Shown: positions 7,486 through 17,285, counted from the first letter of the stretch. The stretch is DNA of 64,000 nucleotides from an uncultured Bacteroidales bacterium (GCA_905210435.1 CAJLWO010000002.1:1-64000); one strand, 5' to 3'. The notes: generated by a model not told the origin, from the letters alone. Numbers and translations are program-made.

Positions 7486-10284
7486 TTAGAAACGGATACC
7501 GACGTTCAGGAACAGACGTATTCCCTGCGCGTACTGATATTTGTTGGGGAATTTCTGCGCGTCGTAGTTGGTGTAGTCGAAACGTCCCTGCTGATAAGCG
7601 TTAGTCATGATGTTGCGGTTGTTGAGCAGGTTGGTTGCCGACAGGTTGAAGTTCATCGATACCGAGCGGTTCAGGTACACGAGCTTGCCGATCGACGCGT
7701 TGAGTACGAAAGCGTTCTTCATCTTGTCCTGCTGGGCGAGCGAGTGCATTTTTGCCTCAAGCTCCTCCTTGTCGGGGTAGTGCTGCCACAGGTCGGGAAG
7801 CTCTTCGTGGCGTATAGGTGACACCTGCACGTATGAGTCGCCCATCCACGATGCGTTGACGTTGAAGAACCACTGCTTCGGAGCAGCCCAGTCCAGACCT
7901 ACGTTTACTGCCGTCTGCGGTGTGCCGCCGATGAAGAAGTTGTTGAGATATACCTTGGTCTCGATGTCGGCCATCATGCCGTTTTCGTACGACTTGATAC
8001 CGGTCGGACGGTTCTTGTACTGGTAGCGTGCCCACGTGCCGGCCATAGTGGCGGTCAGCGACGGAGTGATTTTGTAGGCCATGCCGAGTTCGATACCCTT
8101 GTACTGGCGGCGTACTCCTTTGAGCACGTAGTTCATGAATGTGCCGTACTGGTCGTCGTAGTATGAGAATTTCTCGGTGAGGTCGCTCATGTGCGTCCAG
8201 AATGCAGAGATTGAACCGCGGAAGCGGCGGTAGTTCCAGGTGTAGGAGAGGTCGCCCGAAATGATGCGCTCGGGAGTCAGTCCGTTGATGGCGGTATCCT
8301 TGATACGCGGAGAGATATAGGCATATTCAAACAGGGGAGAGCGGGTCTCGTACGATGCGTGTGCCGATACGAAATTGCGTCCGTCCACCTTGTAGGTGGC
8401 GCCGGCCTTGAATGCGCCCGTGTCGAAGCGGTGGGTCTCGCCTTTGCCGTAAGAGTTTTCGGGGGCGCGGCCGTTGCGCATGTGGCCGTCGCGCTGGAAC
8501 TGCGTGTACTGCATCTTCAGGCCGTAGTTGATGTCCCACTGCGGCAGGGTAATCATGTTTTGCAGCCAGCCTGTCACCTGCACGGCGTTGATGGTGTAGT
8601 CGTAGCCGAAGCGGTCGCCGTCTTTCACGCGGCGGTTCGGATTGTTGAGGTCATTCTGCAGCACGTCGGGGTCGCTGGGGAAGTCGCGTTCGGCAAATGT
8701 GTCGATGTCTTTCCAGAACTCGCCGCCGAGAAGGTCGCGCACTGTCTTGAAGTAGTCAGCCGAAGTATAGTTGAGCTGTACGCCTCCCTGAAGGCTCATA
8801 TTGTCGTTAAGGCGGTGGTTGACCGTCGAGTTGAGGTGGAACTGGAACTGGTTGCTGACGCGGTTCTCGAATACGTATACCGAACCTTTGCGCTCGCTGT
8901 AGGGCAGGCCTTCCTGCTCCATGTTGGCGAGGTAGTTGGCCTGATAGAGGGCATCCCAGTTGATCTGGCGGTCAAACGGTATGCGCGTGCCGTCGGGGCT
9001 GGTCATATAGCCGTTGCGCCATGCGTCGGCTACCAGTTCCGATTCCGGAGTAGGCATGCCGTCCTCGAAGTAGGCCGAAGGGAGTCGCTTGTAGTAGTCG
9101 GGACGCGGGTCGGGCGAGTTGCCGCTGCGGGTGAGACCCGTGGTGCTGTAATGTGTCCAGCGCAGGGCGGCGCCTGTGTTGACTATCGTGCGGTCGTTCT
9201 TGAATATCCAGTTGAGCATCGCGGTCGGGTCGAATTGCTCGATTACCTTGGCCGAACGTTTCTTGCCGTCCTGCCAGCCCCAGTTGGGGTTATACGTGTT
9301 GTCGTCCACAAGGTCGAATATCTCCTGGTATGACGCGCCCGTGCCGCCGCGCTGTATCGGGGCGCCGAATGCGGTCAGCGTCAGCGAGTGGTTCTTGTTG
9401 ATTACCTTCTCCAGCGACATGAACGCGCCGAACGAGTTGTAGAACGTTCCGTCTATCACACCCTCGTCGGCCCAGCGGCCTATTGCGCTCAATGTCAGTC
9501 CCCAGCCGTCCTTGTTGATGCCGGTGGAGTAGGTCGCCATCGCGCGGAGCATATAGTTGGAGTTGGTATAGGCTACCGAACCGTTGAAGCCCGGCGAGTA
9601 GCTCGACGTGATGGTGTTGAAGTTGGTCGAGCCGGCGAGGTCGCCGAATCCGTAGGCGGCCGCGCCGAGTCCTATCGTGTTCGTGCGGTTGCGGAATGCG
9701 CGCGATGTCATGCCGCCCAATGTCGAGTAGCTGAAGCGGCCACGACCTAAGTCATTGAGCTCGATGCCGTTGAGATATACCGACTGATACTGCGAGTCAA
9801 GGCCGCGGAAACGGAAATACATCGGCTGGAAGTTGTAGTTCGAGGCATTGTAGTAGATGTCGTCCGATGCTCCCGTGAGCGCCTGGATTGACTGCGCGCC
9901 ACCCTCCTCGTCGTCGAGGGCGTTCTCGTCATACCACATGTCCTGGGCTTCCTCGTAGTACACCGAGTTCAAGTCGTTGTTGGACATCATGATAGCGCCG
10001 ACATTGACTGTCTGGTTCGAGAATAATTCTACCTGTTTTGTTGCGTCGGCATAGCCGTAAGCGATTGTTGTCAGGGTCGTGACCCCCGGTTGGGCATTTG
10101 AAATCAGGAAGTCGCCGGCAGGACCGGTGGTGACTGTAATCCCTTGATTTTGAAGCGTCACTAAGGCGCCGGCAATCGGATTGCCGGTATCGGCCTCAAC
10201 TACGCTGCCGCTCACCGCTGCCCGTTGGGCCAATGCGGGGACTGCTGCCGTCAACAGCATGAGTAGGAACAGTTTTAGTTTCAT
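7486..10284 (-). CDS. TonB-dependent receptor with carboxypeptidase-regulatory-like domain
   Basis: A 932-residue outer-membrane receptor. It has a signal peptide (about 1-19, ending ALAQ), a carboxypeptidase-D regulatory-like domain (about 22-105), a plug (about 115-235, including the segment YFRFRGLDSQYQSVYLNGIE) and a long beta-barrel ending LNVGIRF, the aromatic C-terminus expected of outer-membrane proteins. It imports a ligand using TonB energy. No SusD-like gene is adjacent; instead two modular lipoproteins follow in the same operon. A well-formed promoter lies about 75-100 bp upstream. The substrate cannot be read from the sequence. Confidence 0.92.
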   Translation of the reverse strand: MKLKLFLLMLLTAAVPALAQRAAVSGSVVEADTGNPIAGALVTLQNQGITVTTGPAGDFLISNAQPGVTTLTTIAYGYADATKQVELFSNQTVNVGAIMMSNNDLNSVYYEEAQDMWYDENALDDEEGGAQSIQALTGASDDIYYNASNYNFQPMYFRFRGLDSQYQSVYLNGIELNDLGRGRFSYSTLGGMTSRAFRNRTNTIGLGAAAYGFGDLAGSTNFNTITSSYSPGFNGSVAYTNSNYMLRAMATYSTGINKDGWGLTLSAIGRWADEGVIDGTFYNSFGAFMSLEKVINKNHSLTLTAFGAPIQRGGTGASYQEIFDLVDDNTYNPNWGWQDGKKRSAKVIEQFDPTAMLNWIFKNDRTIVNTGAALRWTHYSTTGLTRSGNSPDPRPDYYKRLPSAYFEDGMPTPESELVADAWRNGYMTSPDGTRIPFDRQINWDALYQANYLANMEQEGLPYSERKGSVYVFENRVSNQFQFHLNSTVNHRLNDNMSLQGGVQLNYTSADYFKTVRDLLGGEFWKDIDTFAERDFPSDPDVLQNDLNNPNRRVKDGDRFGYDYTINAVQVTGWLQNMITLPQWDINYGLKMQYTQFQRDGHMRNGRAPENSYGKGETHRFDTGAFKAGATYKVDGRNFVSAHASYETRSPLFEYAYISPRIKDTAINGLTPERIISGDLSYTWNYRRFRGSISAFWTHMSDLTEKFSYYDDQYGTFMNYVLKGVRRQYKGIELGMAYKITPSLTATMAGTWARYQYKNRPTGIKSYENGMMADIETKVYLNNFFIGGTPQTAVNVGLDWAAPKQWFFNVNASWMGDSYVQVSPIRHEELPDLWQHYPDKEELEAKMHSLAQQDKMKNAFVLNASIGKLVYLNRSVSMNFNLSATNLLNNRNIMTNAYQQGRFDYTNYDAQKFPNKYQYAQGIRLFLNVGIRF

Positions 10285-10353
10285 AAATGCGTGAGGTTAG
10301 TTAATATAATTTTTCATTTTGTTACGGTAATTAAATTTTTGGGTAACGAATTT

Positions 10354-10385
10354 CAAAATTATCTAAAAAATACATATTTGCCAAA
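10354..10385 (-). promoter_or_regulatory. Promoter of the TonB receptor-lipoprotein operon
   Basis: On the minus strand a -33 box TTTG (10382-10385), a 20-bp spacer and a -7 box TAATTTTG (10354-10361) match the Bacteroidetes housekeeping consensus. The 5' leader would be about 60 nt. Confidence 0.75.
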
Positions 10386-10523
10386 TATTTCTTACAAGAA
10401 TTTTGTCAGAATACCCATAATTTTATTTGACCTCAAAATAACGGTTTTTATATGAACTTTTTGATGTTTCCCTTGTTAGAATTCTATTAAAAAGGTATTA
10501 AAAATTAATTAAACACACAGACA

Positions 10524-11024
10524 ATGAAAGCACAATTGTTCCTCACGGCCGCAGTATCGGTTTTGGTAAGTGCCGGCTTCTCTGCCTCCGCACAGACCTC
10601 CGGTCAATATGGCACCCTCCCGGGCATCGCCGTGGCCGGCTCGCAGAATTACGACAAAATTCCACAAAAGGCAAAACGCTTCATCTCGAAGCATTTCAAA
10701 GGTGTCAGCGTCACCAAGTGCGAGCAGTATTTCGCCGAAGGCAGATATGAAGTCGAACTCTCCAACGGTGTCGACATCGACTTCAGCAACGACGGCGAAG
10801 TCCTCGGGATTGACGCACCCGACAATGCCGTTCTCGACCCGGCACTCGTGAAAGAGCTCCTCCACGACACCGCATTCCACCGCCTGGCCAAAGATGGCGT
10901 CAACAGCAAAGTCGAATCCATCGAATTCAAAAAAGGAAAAGTCGTTGAAGTAGAAGTAAAGGTACCCGACCCCGACACCTACATCTTCGTGGTAGACGGC
11001 GACTTCATCGGCTTCGGCGACTGA
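10524..11024 (+). CDS. PepSY-like (DUF2874) periplasmic protein
   Basis: A 166-residue secreted protein with a signal peptide ending near ASAQ (about residue 24). The body (residues about 42-165) has the repeated pattern of a PepSY-like/DUF2874 protein: IPQKAKRFISKHF, then a strand pair YEVELSNGVDIDFSNDGEVLGID, then a second helix and the strand VVEVEVKVPDPDTYIFVVDG. Such small Bacteroidetes proteins are periplasmic and of unknown function. It is divergent from the TonB receptor and stands alone; no terminator was identified other than the GC-rich palindromes at 11106-11181. Confidence 0.82.
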   Translation: MKAQLFLTAAVSVLVSAGFSASAQTSGQYGTLPGIAVAGSQNYDKIPQKAKRFISKHFKGVSVTKCEQYFAEGRYEVELSNGVDIDFSNDGEVLGIDAPDNAVLDPALVKELLHDTAFHRLAKDGVNSKVESIEFKKGKVVEVEVKVPDPDTYIFVVDGDFIGFGD

Positions 11025-11105
11025 CCCCCGCGGGCAGTTTTGCAACTCCCTCCACGTTGTATAAAGATTGAGTCACGCAACGCATTCCCAATGAGTTGCT
11101 CAAAT

Positions 11106-11181
11106 GGGGCGGGGGCGTCTCGCCCCCGTGGTAATTTCTTGATATGGAAATAATACCACGGGGGCGAGACACCCCCGCTCC
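11106..11181. repeat. Paired REP-like palindromes, family B (BIME-like)
   Basis: Two inverted copies of a GC-rich palindrome (11106-11133, GGGGCGGGGGCGTCTCGCCC then CCGTGGTA; and 11154-11181, its near-complement) enclose a 20-bp spacer. Each arm can fold alone and the two can pair. A second diverged pair lies at 22142-22224. The rest of the 11025-11518 spacer contains only the doubtful small ORF and the candidate promoter listed separately. Confidence 0.85.
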
Positions 11182-11198
11182 TTAACAGCTTATCGTAT

Positions 11199-11417
11199 TT
11201 ACGACCATTTAAGCGGGCTATGCCTGCCTGTAACACGTTCGCTCGGTACCGTTGATTCAGTCGGCGCGGGCCGTGATTTTCTTGCCTCGCGGCAGGTGTG
11301 GAAACTGTAGTCGGGATTGAAATCGGCCGGCTTGTTCATATACTGCGGCCGCTCCATGATGCCGTCGGGATGAAGTTTCCAGCGCTCTGGAATGGTGTTG
11401 AATGCATTTATATGCAA
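11199..11417 (-). CDS. Doubtful small ORF, 72 residues
   Basis: An ORF in the spacer upstream of the GH31 gene, not overlapping another gene. The product is hydrophilic, rich in Pro, Arg and His, and has no signal peptide, membrane segment or motif that I recognise. A TAAATTTG box (complement of 11415-11422) overlaps its start codon, which would imply a nearly leaderless message. It could equally be chance. Confidence 0.2.
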   Translation of the reverse strand: MHINAFNTIPERWKLHPDGIMERPQYMNKPADFNPDYSFHTCREARKSRPAPTESTVPSERVTGRHSPLKWS

Positions 11418-11434
11418 ATTTACAAATTTTTTAC

Positions 11435-11442
11435 TAATTTTG
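11435..11442 (+). promoter_or_regulatory. Candidate -7 box for the GH31 gene
   Basis: TAATTTTG matches the TAnnTTTG consensus 76 bp before the start codon, but no good -33 TTTG lies 19-21 bp upstream. Confidence 0.35.
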
Positions 11443-11518
11443 CGGTTGGAATATAATTTGCCTGATATGATATTTGGCTGAATAGCCCGGCTTTGAATTA
11501 TTATTATACTTACATTAT

Positions 11519-14500
11519 ATGAGCTATTTTAAATCCTACCTTCCAAAACATTGGCGGCGCTGCGCGATGGCCGTCATCATGTGTGCGGCCTTCGGTCTTC
11601 TTTTCCCGTCATTCCGTGCCGCCGCTCAAAATTCCACAACCTACACAGTCTATTTCGAGAAATATTCGGAGTGGTCGAAAGTATGTACCTGGATCTGGGA
11701 CAAGAACGACGGCGACCGCAACTACACCGGCGGAACATGGCCCGGTAAAGAAATCCACCTCTCGTCGGAATATCCCGAGCTGTATTCCTTCACATTCGAA
11801 TGCACGGCTTCCGCTCCCGACCTCTATTGTATATTCAACGACGGTAACGCCGGCGTGCCTGCTGGCGAAAAAGACAAACATCAGACCAAAGACCTAAAGC
11901 TTCAGAACGGCTACGTATATACATTCGGCAGCGACACTCCGAAATGCCATATCAATGACTACGTCGTGCCGGTCCCGGGCGAAAATATAAAAGTCTATTT
12001 CGACAACACCAACTCTTCGTGGACTCGCCCTTACGTGTATGCATTCACCGGCACGCCGTCATCCTCGGTCGGAACGGCGATGTCGAGCCACAATGCCCCC
12101 GGCCTCGAAAACATATGGAGCTGCGAGGTGCCGCAGTCGGCCGCAAGCCTTATATTCAACGACGGCACGACTTCCGGCAGCCGCACTTCGGCGCTTGCCG
12201 CCATCGACGGCCATATCTATTCGTCCGACAACGGCGGAAAGGACCTCGGACTGATGAGCGAATACAGCGGCCCGGCCATCGACCCCGAAAATCCCCGTCG
12301 CCTCACTTACTGGATTTCTCCCGAAGTAGCCGGTCAGAACGATAAAATCACTCTTTACTTCGACCGTTCGAAAGGCTCGCGTGAACTGGCCGCGACCGAC
12401 GACATATACGTATGGATTGGAGTGATTACTTCTGAAAGTTCGAGCGACGGGGACTGGAAGCACAACCCAGAATCATTCGGCGTCAAATGGGATGCGCTTA
12501 CCGACCGTTACAAGATGACACGCCTCTCGGCCGGAGGCAACGTATATAGCCTTGAAATGTCGCCTACGATGGCGTCATGGTTCAATATGCGCGGCGATGA
12601 GCGCGCATCGAAGATTGCCGTCATCTTCCGCGACAAAAACGGCAGCATCCGCTATGACGGAGGTAATACCCAGTACATCTCGCTGCAGGCGCTCCCTGTC
12701 GACCCGAGCCAAAGTCCCCTCGGAGCGTTTGTAAGCGCCGAAAACAATAACGGTACGGTCACGATTGCCGGTTCGAAAGGGGGCCGTCTCATGATTACCC
12801 CGTATGCTCCCGACATAGTGAAAGTATTTACGCTTCCCGCGTCGCTTGTCGGTTCAACCGACGATTCTGCCCGCGAACGCCGCTCTATCTCTGTTGTGGC
12901 CGTCCCCGACGTGACCTATACTGTCGATGATACCGACGACGAATACCTTATCCGCGTGGCTGGCGGCGTGACCGTGAGTGTGGACAAAAACACCTGCTTC
13001 GTCACCTTCCGCGACGACAATACCGTATTACTGAGCGAAAACGGCGGCCTCGTCAACACCCCCGGACAGCGCACGGTCAACTTCCTCGGCATGAACGACG
13101 ACGCATTCTATGGCGCCGGCTACAACGGCCGCAACACCAACATCGGCGGTACATCATGGACGATGCGCAACAAGCAGACCGGCGGATGGAATGCCACATG
13201 GTCGGCTCCACACAACATCTGTATCCCCTATTATGTGTCGACCAACGGCTACGGCGTCCTTTTCGACGACCACTATGTCGATGCCGTGATGACACCGTCA
13301 TCCTCCGGTTCATCCTATACCACCGCGTCGGCCAATCCGATAGCCTACTATTTCGTGGGCGGCGGTTCGATGGAAAAGGCCATGCAGAATTATATCACGC
13401 TTACAGGTTATCAGCCACTTCCTCCGTTCTGGGCTCTTGGCTACATAACCTCGCGCTATGGCTACCACTCGCAGTCGGAGGCCGAGAATGTCATCAAACG
13501 TATCAAGGATGAGTCGCAGCTCCCGCTCGACGGCATCGTGTTCGACCTCTACTGGCAGGGTGAGACCAACGCCGGAATGGGCAATCTCGAATGGTACACA
13601 CCCAAATTCCCCAACCCGACCGCCATGCTCGCCGACTTCAAGTCAAAGCATGTCAACACTGTCTGCATCACCGAGCCATTCTTCACCAGCGACGCGTCGG
13701 ACAACTACGACTATCTGAAAAAACAAGGCTTCCTTGCCGACGAGAAGGTTGGCGACATGACCTGGCTGACCAATAATCCCGTCGGCCTCATCGACGCTTC
13801 AAATCCCGACGCCATGAAGTGGATGGGCGAGTTCTACAAGAAGCATACACTCGCCGGCATGGCCGGATGGTGGCTCGACCTCGGCGAACCCGAACGTCAC
13901 TTCCCCTCCAATTGTCATCACGCCGTCGGCACATGCAACCAGATACACAACGAATTCGGCAACCTTTGGATTGAGGGCGCATACAAGGCGCTCACCGAGG
14001 CCGCTCCCGACATGCGCCATCTGCTGATGCCGCGTTCGGGCACTGCAGGCATGCAGCGTTTCAGCACATTCCCCTGGACAGGCGACATACAGCGCTCATG
14101 GGCAGGTCTGCAGGCACAGGTCCCCGCCCTCGTCAACGGCTCGATGTCGGGTATCGGCTATCTCGGCTCCGACATAGGCGGATTCTGCAATTCCGACAAT
14201 AATTCCGACGAACTCTACCTGAGATGGGTGCAGCTCGGAGTATTCTACCCGATGATGAGAACCCATGCCCAGGAAAGTCTGACTCCCGAGCCTTACAACC
14301 GTCCCTCCATTATCGGCAAAGTGCGCGACGCCATCAATCTGCGTTACGCCTACCTTCCCTACACCTACACCCAGGCCTACCGCTACTCGCGCTACGGTTC
14401 GCCGATGGCGCGTCCCGCCAATTTCGCCGACGACGACAAGTCGGTGCTTGCCAACTGCAAGGATGCCTATCTGTGGGGTCCCGACATCTACGTTGCTCCC

Positions 14501-15448
14501 GTCATCAGCAGCGGTACGGCGCGCGACATCACTTTCCCCGAAGGCGACTGGCTCGACATGAACGACTTCTCCACCATCTACGAAGGGCACCGCACCGTGC
14601 GCAGCTATTCAGCCCCGATGGACGTCCTTCCCCACTTCATGCGCCGCGGCTCGTTCGTGCCCCGCTACCGTCAGGACACATTCACGAGCACTGCCGAGAT
14701 TGACACCCGCAGTGTCACCGTCGACTATTTCCCCTCGTGGAAGCCGGAGCCTGACACCGGCATGATTTTCGACGACAACCGTACGAGCGCAAGCACAATT
14801 GCCAACGGCGACTACACGCTGACCACATTCGAGGGATGGGGCGACGCCGGTAGCAACGGCAGCCTCACGCTACGTATTTCCCGCGAGGGCAACGGCTGGA
14901 ACGGAATGGATGCCGCCACCTGCCGGGATATCCTCTTCTGCATTCATGACTACCGTCTGGCCGGCGCGCCCCGTCTGGCAAGGGTATCGCCGGATGCCCC
15001 GGCACGCGCGGCCGCAGCCTCAACTATCCGACAGCTCGGTTCGCTCGAAGAGGTCAAGGCTGAAAATTCGGCCGACAGCTACGCCATCGACGGCAACAAT
15101 CTTTACGTCCGTATACCCCGTCTCAGCCCCGAGGCAGGATATTCATTCATTGTAACCGACGACGGCAATGTCACCGGTGTCGACGACATATTCGCCGGCT
15201 CACAGATGACCCTTGCCTACTCCGGCGGATATATCACCTACTCGGCACCTGCCGGTACCGAGGCTCTTGCACTCGACATCTTCAGCACTACCGGTACCAC
15301 CGTTGCCGCTTACGGCGCACTCACTGCCGACGGCTACGCAAATCAGATTGACCTCTCGCTCCCGCAGGGCATGTACATAGCCCGTCTGAGCGGCCGCAAC
15401 GCCTCCGGCGATACAATCTCCGAAACAATAAAGATGATGGTAAGATAA
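11519..15448 (+). CDS. Secreted GH31 alpha-glucosidase-type enzyme with starch-binding modules and a T9SS-like tail
   Basis: A 1309-residue exported glycoside hydrolase, probably acting on alpha-glucans. A signal peptide (about 1-37, ending AAAQ) is followed by two CBM26-like starch-binding modules (about 42-145 and 150-250, each with a WPG or aromatic face and an IFND strand), a further carbohydrate-binding-like domain (about 260-395), an N-terminal mutarotase-like domain (about 430-590) and the GH31 barrel (about 630-990). The nucleophile is Asp787 in WLDLGEPE and the likely acid/base is Asp856 in WTGDIQRSW. The last 90 residues end in LPQGMYIARLSG and an ETIKMMVR strand, typical of a type IX secretion sorting domain. 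It is monocistronic, followed by a hairpin terminator. Exact glycan specificity is not readable. Confidence 0.93.
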   Translation: MSYFKSYLPKHWRRCAMAVIMCAAFGLLFPSFRAAAQNSTTYTVYFEKYSEWSKVCTWIWDKNDGDRNYTGGTWPGKEIHLSSEYPELYSFTFECTASAPDLYCIFNDGNAGVPAGEKDKHQTKDLKLQNGYVYTFGSDTPKCHINDYVVPVPGENIKVYFDNTNSSWTRPYVYAFTGTPSSSVGTAMSSHNAPGLENIWSCEVPQSAASLIFNDGTTSGSRTSALAAIDGHIYSSDNGGKDLGLMSEYSGPAIDPENPRRLTYWISPEVAGQNDKITLYFDRSKGSRELAATDDIYVWIGVITSESSSDGDWKHNPESFGVKWDALTDRYKMTRLSAGGNVYSLEMSPTMASWFNMRGDERASKIAVIFRDKNGSIRYDGGNTQYISLQALPVDPSQSPLGAFVSAENNNGTVTIAGSKGGRLMITPYAPDIVKVFTLPASLVGSTDDSARERRSISVVAVPDVTYTVDDTDDEYLIRVAGGVTVSVDKNTCFVTFRDDNTVLLSENGGLVNTPGQRTVNFLGMNDDAFYGAGYNGRNTNIGGTSWTMRNKQTGGWNATWSAPHNICIPYYVSTNGYGVLFDDHYVDAVMTPSSSGSSYTTASANPIAYYFVGGGSMEKAMQNYITLTGYQPLPPFWALGYITSRYGYHSQSEAENVIKRIKDESQLPLDGIVFDLYWQGETNAGMGNLEWYTPKFPNPTAMLADFKSKHVNTVCITEPFFTSDASDNYDYLKKQGFLADEKVGDMTWLTNNPVGLIDASNPDAMKWMGEFYKKHTLAGMAGWWLDLGEPERHFPSNCHHAVGTCNQIHNEFGNLWIEGAYKALTEAAPDMRHLLMPRSGTAGMQRFSTFPWTGDIQRSWAGLQAQVPALVNGSMSGIGYLGSDIGGFCNSDNNSDELYLRWVQLGVFYPMMRTHAQESLTPEPYNRPSIIGKVRDAINLRYAYLPYTYTQAYRYSRYGSPMARPANFADDDKSVLANCKDAYLWGPDIYVAPVISSGTARDITFPEGDWLDMNDFSTIYEGHRTVRSYSAPMDVLPHFMRRGSFVPRYRQDTFTSTAEIDTRSVTVDYFPSWKPEPDTGMIFDDNRTSASTIANGDYTLTTFEGWGDAGSNGSLTLRISREGNGWNGMDAATCRDILFCIHDYRLAGAPRLARVSPDAPARAAAASTIRQLGSLEEVKAENSADSYAIDGNNLYVRIPRLSPEAGYSFIVTDDGNVTGVDDIFAGSQMTLAYSGGYITYSAPAGTEALALDIFSTTGTTVAAYGALTADGYANQIDLSLPQGMYIARLSGRNASGDTISETIKMMVR

Positions 15449-15456
15449 CCCATATA

Positions 15457-15486
15457 GTAGGGACGCGATTCATCGCGTCCGCGTCC
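15457..15486. repeat. REP-like palindrome, family A
   Basis: GTAGGGACGCGATT plus CATCGCGTCC, a hairpin unit starting nine bases after the GH31 stop codon and running into the terminator hairpin. Confidence 0.85.
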
Positions 15487-15527
15487 GGAAGACCTGAGGG
15501 TACTCCGGATGCGGGCGCGATTTTTTT
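15481..15527 (+). terminator. Terminator after the GH31 gene
   Basis: An imperfect 14-bp stem (15481-15494 with 15499-15512, loop TGAG) is followed by a GC-rich stretch and seven T residues (15521-15527). Confidence 0.65.
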
Positions 15528-15615
15528 GCATCGGCTATTTTTACGGCGCGGGGTAAATCAAAACATGTCATTCGGGTGTTATAGTGTCGTAACAGCATTA
15601 AACTACGTTTCAGCT

Positions 15616-16905
15616 ATGACTGCTTTAATACCTTCTCACGACATCGCACAGTGGATACTCGGTATCGTACGTGATTTGTGCGGCCTTATCGGACTTGACA
15701 GCAATCCGCGTATCGAACAGATAGTCTACGTGATACTCATCTGCGTTTTCGCCTTATTGCTCGGATATGCCATACGTCGAGCGGTAGTGTTTGTCGTGCG
15801 CAAGATTATTAAGCTCCGCAAGAGCGATTTCGGCAAAGAGCTTCTCAATCAGAAGATTGTGACAAAGTGCTCGCACATCATACCGCCGCTTGTCATTCTC
15901 GCATTGCTCCCGTTCGCGTTCGACAACTCCTCGTCGGTGCTTACATTCTTCCGCCGGGCGGTCGACATATATCTCACCATCATGTTCGGCGTGGGATGCA
16001 ACGCCATAATCGGTTTCGTGTGGTACAACTACAACCGTCACGCCAACAAGGAGAATCATCCCCTCAAGGGGGTGATGAACGTGGCGAAAGGTATCGTGTG
16101 GATTATAATAACCATAATCTGCATGTCGATACTCATCAACAAGTCGCCTATGGCTCTTCTCGGCGGACTCGGTGCCTTCGCCGCCGCCCTGATGCTGATT
16201 TTCAAGGATTCGATACTCGGATTCGTGGCCGGCATACAGCTCTCGAGTAACGATATGCTGCGTGTCGGCGACTGGATTGTAGTGCCTTCAACGATAGCCA
16301 ACGGTATTGTCGTCGACGTGTCGCTCACCGTCGTCAAGGTGCAGAACTGGGACAATACCATCGTCATGCTGCCACCGTACTCGCTGGTATCCGGCTCGTT
16401 CCAGAACTGGCGCGGCATGTCCGATTCCGGCGTGCGCCAGATTGACCGTTCGGTCATCATCGACAACACCTCCATCGTGGCCGCCACGCAGTCGTTTATC
16501 GACGATATGACCGCGAAATATCCGCTTCTTCAGGAGTTCGTCGCCAAACGTCAGGCCGATGCCAAAGAGGGCAAATCGATGGTGTTCAACGGCGGCGTGG
16601 CTCCCGTCAACGGCACCCTCGACACCAATCTCGGCCTCTTCCGCGCCTATATGTGCCGCTACCTGCTCAACCACCCGGCGATAGCCCACGACCAGAACAT
16701 CATCGTGCGTCTGATGACTCCCGATGCCAACGGCACGCCCCTCGACATCTACTGCTTCACTGCCACAACCGACTGGCTCGCCTACGAGGCAATCCGCTCG
16801 CAGCTGTTCGAGCACATAGCCACCTCCGCCGCCGACTTCGGCCTCCGCATCTTCAACACCACCTACAACGGCCGGATTACCCTCACCCCGCCCCCCACTG
16901 CCTAA
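15616..16905 (+). CDS. MscS-family mechanosensitive channel
   Basis: Inner-membrane channel expected to open under membrane tension. The frame is open from 15526, but that start overlaps the preceding terminator, so I prefer the Met at 15616 (429 residues, MTALIPSHD). Four to five hydrophobic segments are followed by the pore-lining helix MALLGGLGAFAAALMLIFKD, with the glycine/alanine pattern of MscS TM3, and by the beta domain VGDWIVVPSTIANGIVVDV, which contains the conserved VGDWI motif. The long C-terminal cytoplasmic part resembles the YbdG-type subgroup. It is monocistronic, ending before a strong inverted repeat. Confidence 0.9.
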   Translation: MTALIPSHDIAQWILGIVRDLCGLIGLDSNPRIEQIVYVILICVFALLLGYAIRRAVVFVVRKIIKLRKSDFGKELLNQKIVTKCSHIIPPLVILALLPFAFDNSSSVLTFFRRAVDIYLTIMFGVGCNAIIGFVWYNYNRHANKENHPLKGVMNVAKGIVWIIITIICMSILINKSPMALLGGLGAFAAALMLIFKDSILGFVAGIQLSSNDMLRVGDWIVVPSTIANGIVVDVSLTVVKVQNWDNTIVMLPPYSLVSGSFQNWRGMSDSGVRQIDRSVIIDNTSIVAATQSFIDDMTAKYPLLQEFVAKRQADAKEGKSMVFNGGVAPVNGTLDTNLGLFRAYMCRYLLNHPAIAHDQNIIVRLMTPDANGTPLDIYCFTATTDWLAYEAIRSQLFEHIATSAADFGLRIFNTTYNGRITLTPPPTA

Positions 16906-16929
16906 CGCAGGCGCATGTTTCATATAAAA

Positions 16930-17062
16930 CAAAAGCACAAAAGAACAAAAAGCAACGGCACGAAAACAAAAGAACAAAAGATTAGACAACAGTACAATAT
17001 TCAGTCCTTTTGTCTAATCTTTTGTTCTTTTGTGCTTTTGTTTTTTGTTCTTTTGTTTTTTA
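16930..17062. terminator. Bidirectional terminator built from AACAAAAG repeats
   Basis: A perfect 22-bp inverted repeat (16967-16988 with 17011-17032, spacer 22 nt) lies within a wider region of A-rich and then T-rich AACAAAAG/CTTTTGTT repeats. It would terminate the MscS transcript and transcripts arriving from the minus strand. Confidence 0.75.
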
Positions 17063-17096
17063 TTATTCGACCTTTGTGACTTTGTTTTATCTGCGA

Positions 17097-17285
17097 CTAT
17101 CTCCGCAGTGCATCCATCAGGGCGGCGATGGCGGCGGGGATGTTGTCGGGATGTTCGCCGTTGAATTTGAATGCGCTCAGATAGGTGCGCAATGCTGATG
17201 GCACGTCAGACTGTTCCCCGACCTCGATTTTGATGGAAGAGCCGTCGGGCATACAGGAATACGTTTCCCCGGATAGCGGCTGCAC
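17097..17285 (-). CDS. Small hypothetical protein, possibly a truncated gene
   Basis: A 62-residue frame starting at a GTG inside a palindromic repeat; a start at the Met in MPDGSSIKIEVGEQ would give 51 residues. The product has a plausible soluble fold pattern (IKIEVGE strand, then helices ALRTYLSAF and IPAAIAALMDALRR). I do not recognise the family. Because its 5' end coincides with the repeat, it may be the surviving 3' end of a larger gene. Confidence 0.35.
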   Translation of the reverse strand: MQPLSGETYSCMPDGSSIKIEVGEQSDVPSALRTYLSAFKFNGEHPDNIPAAIAALMDALRR

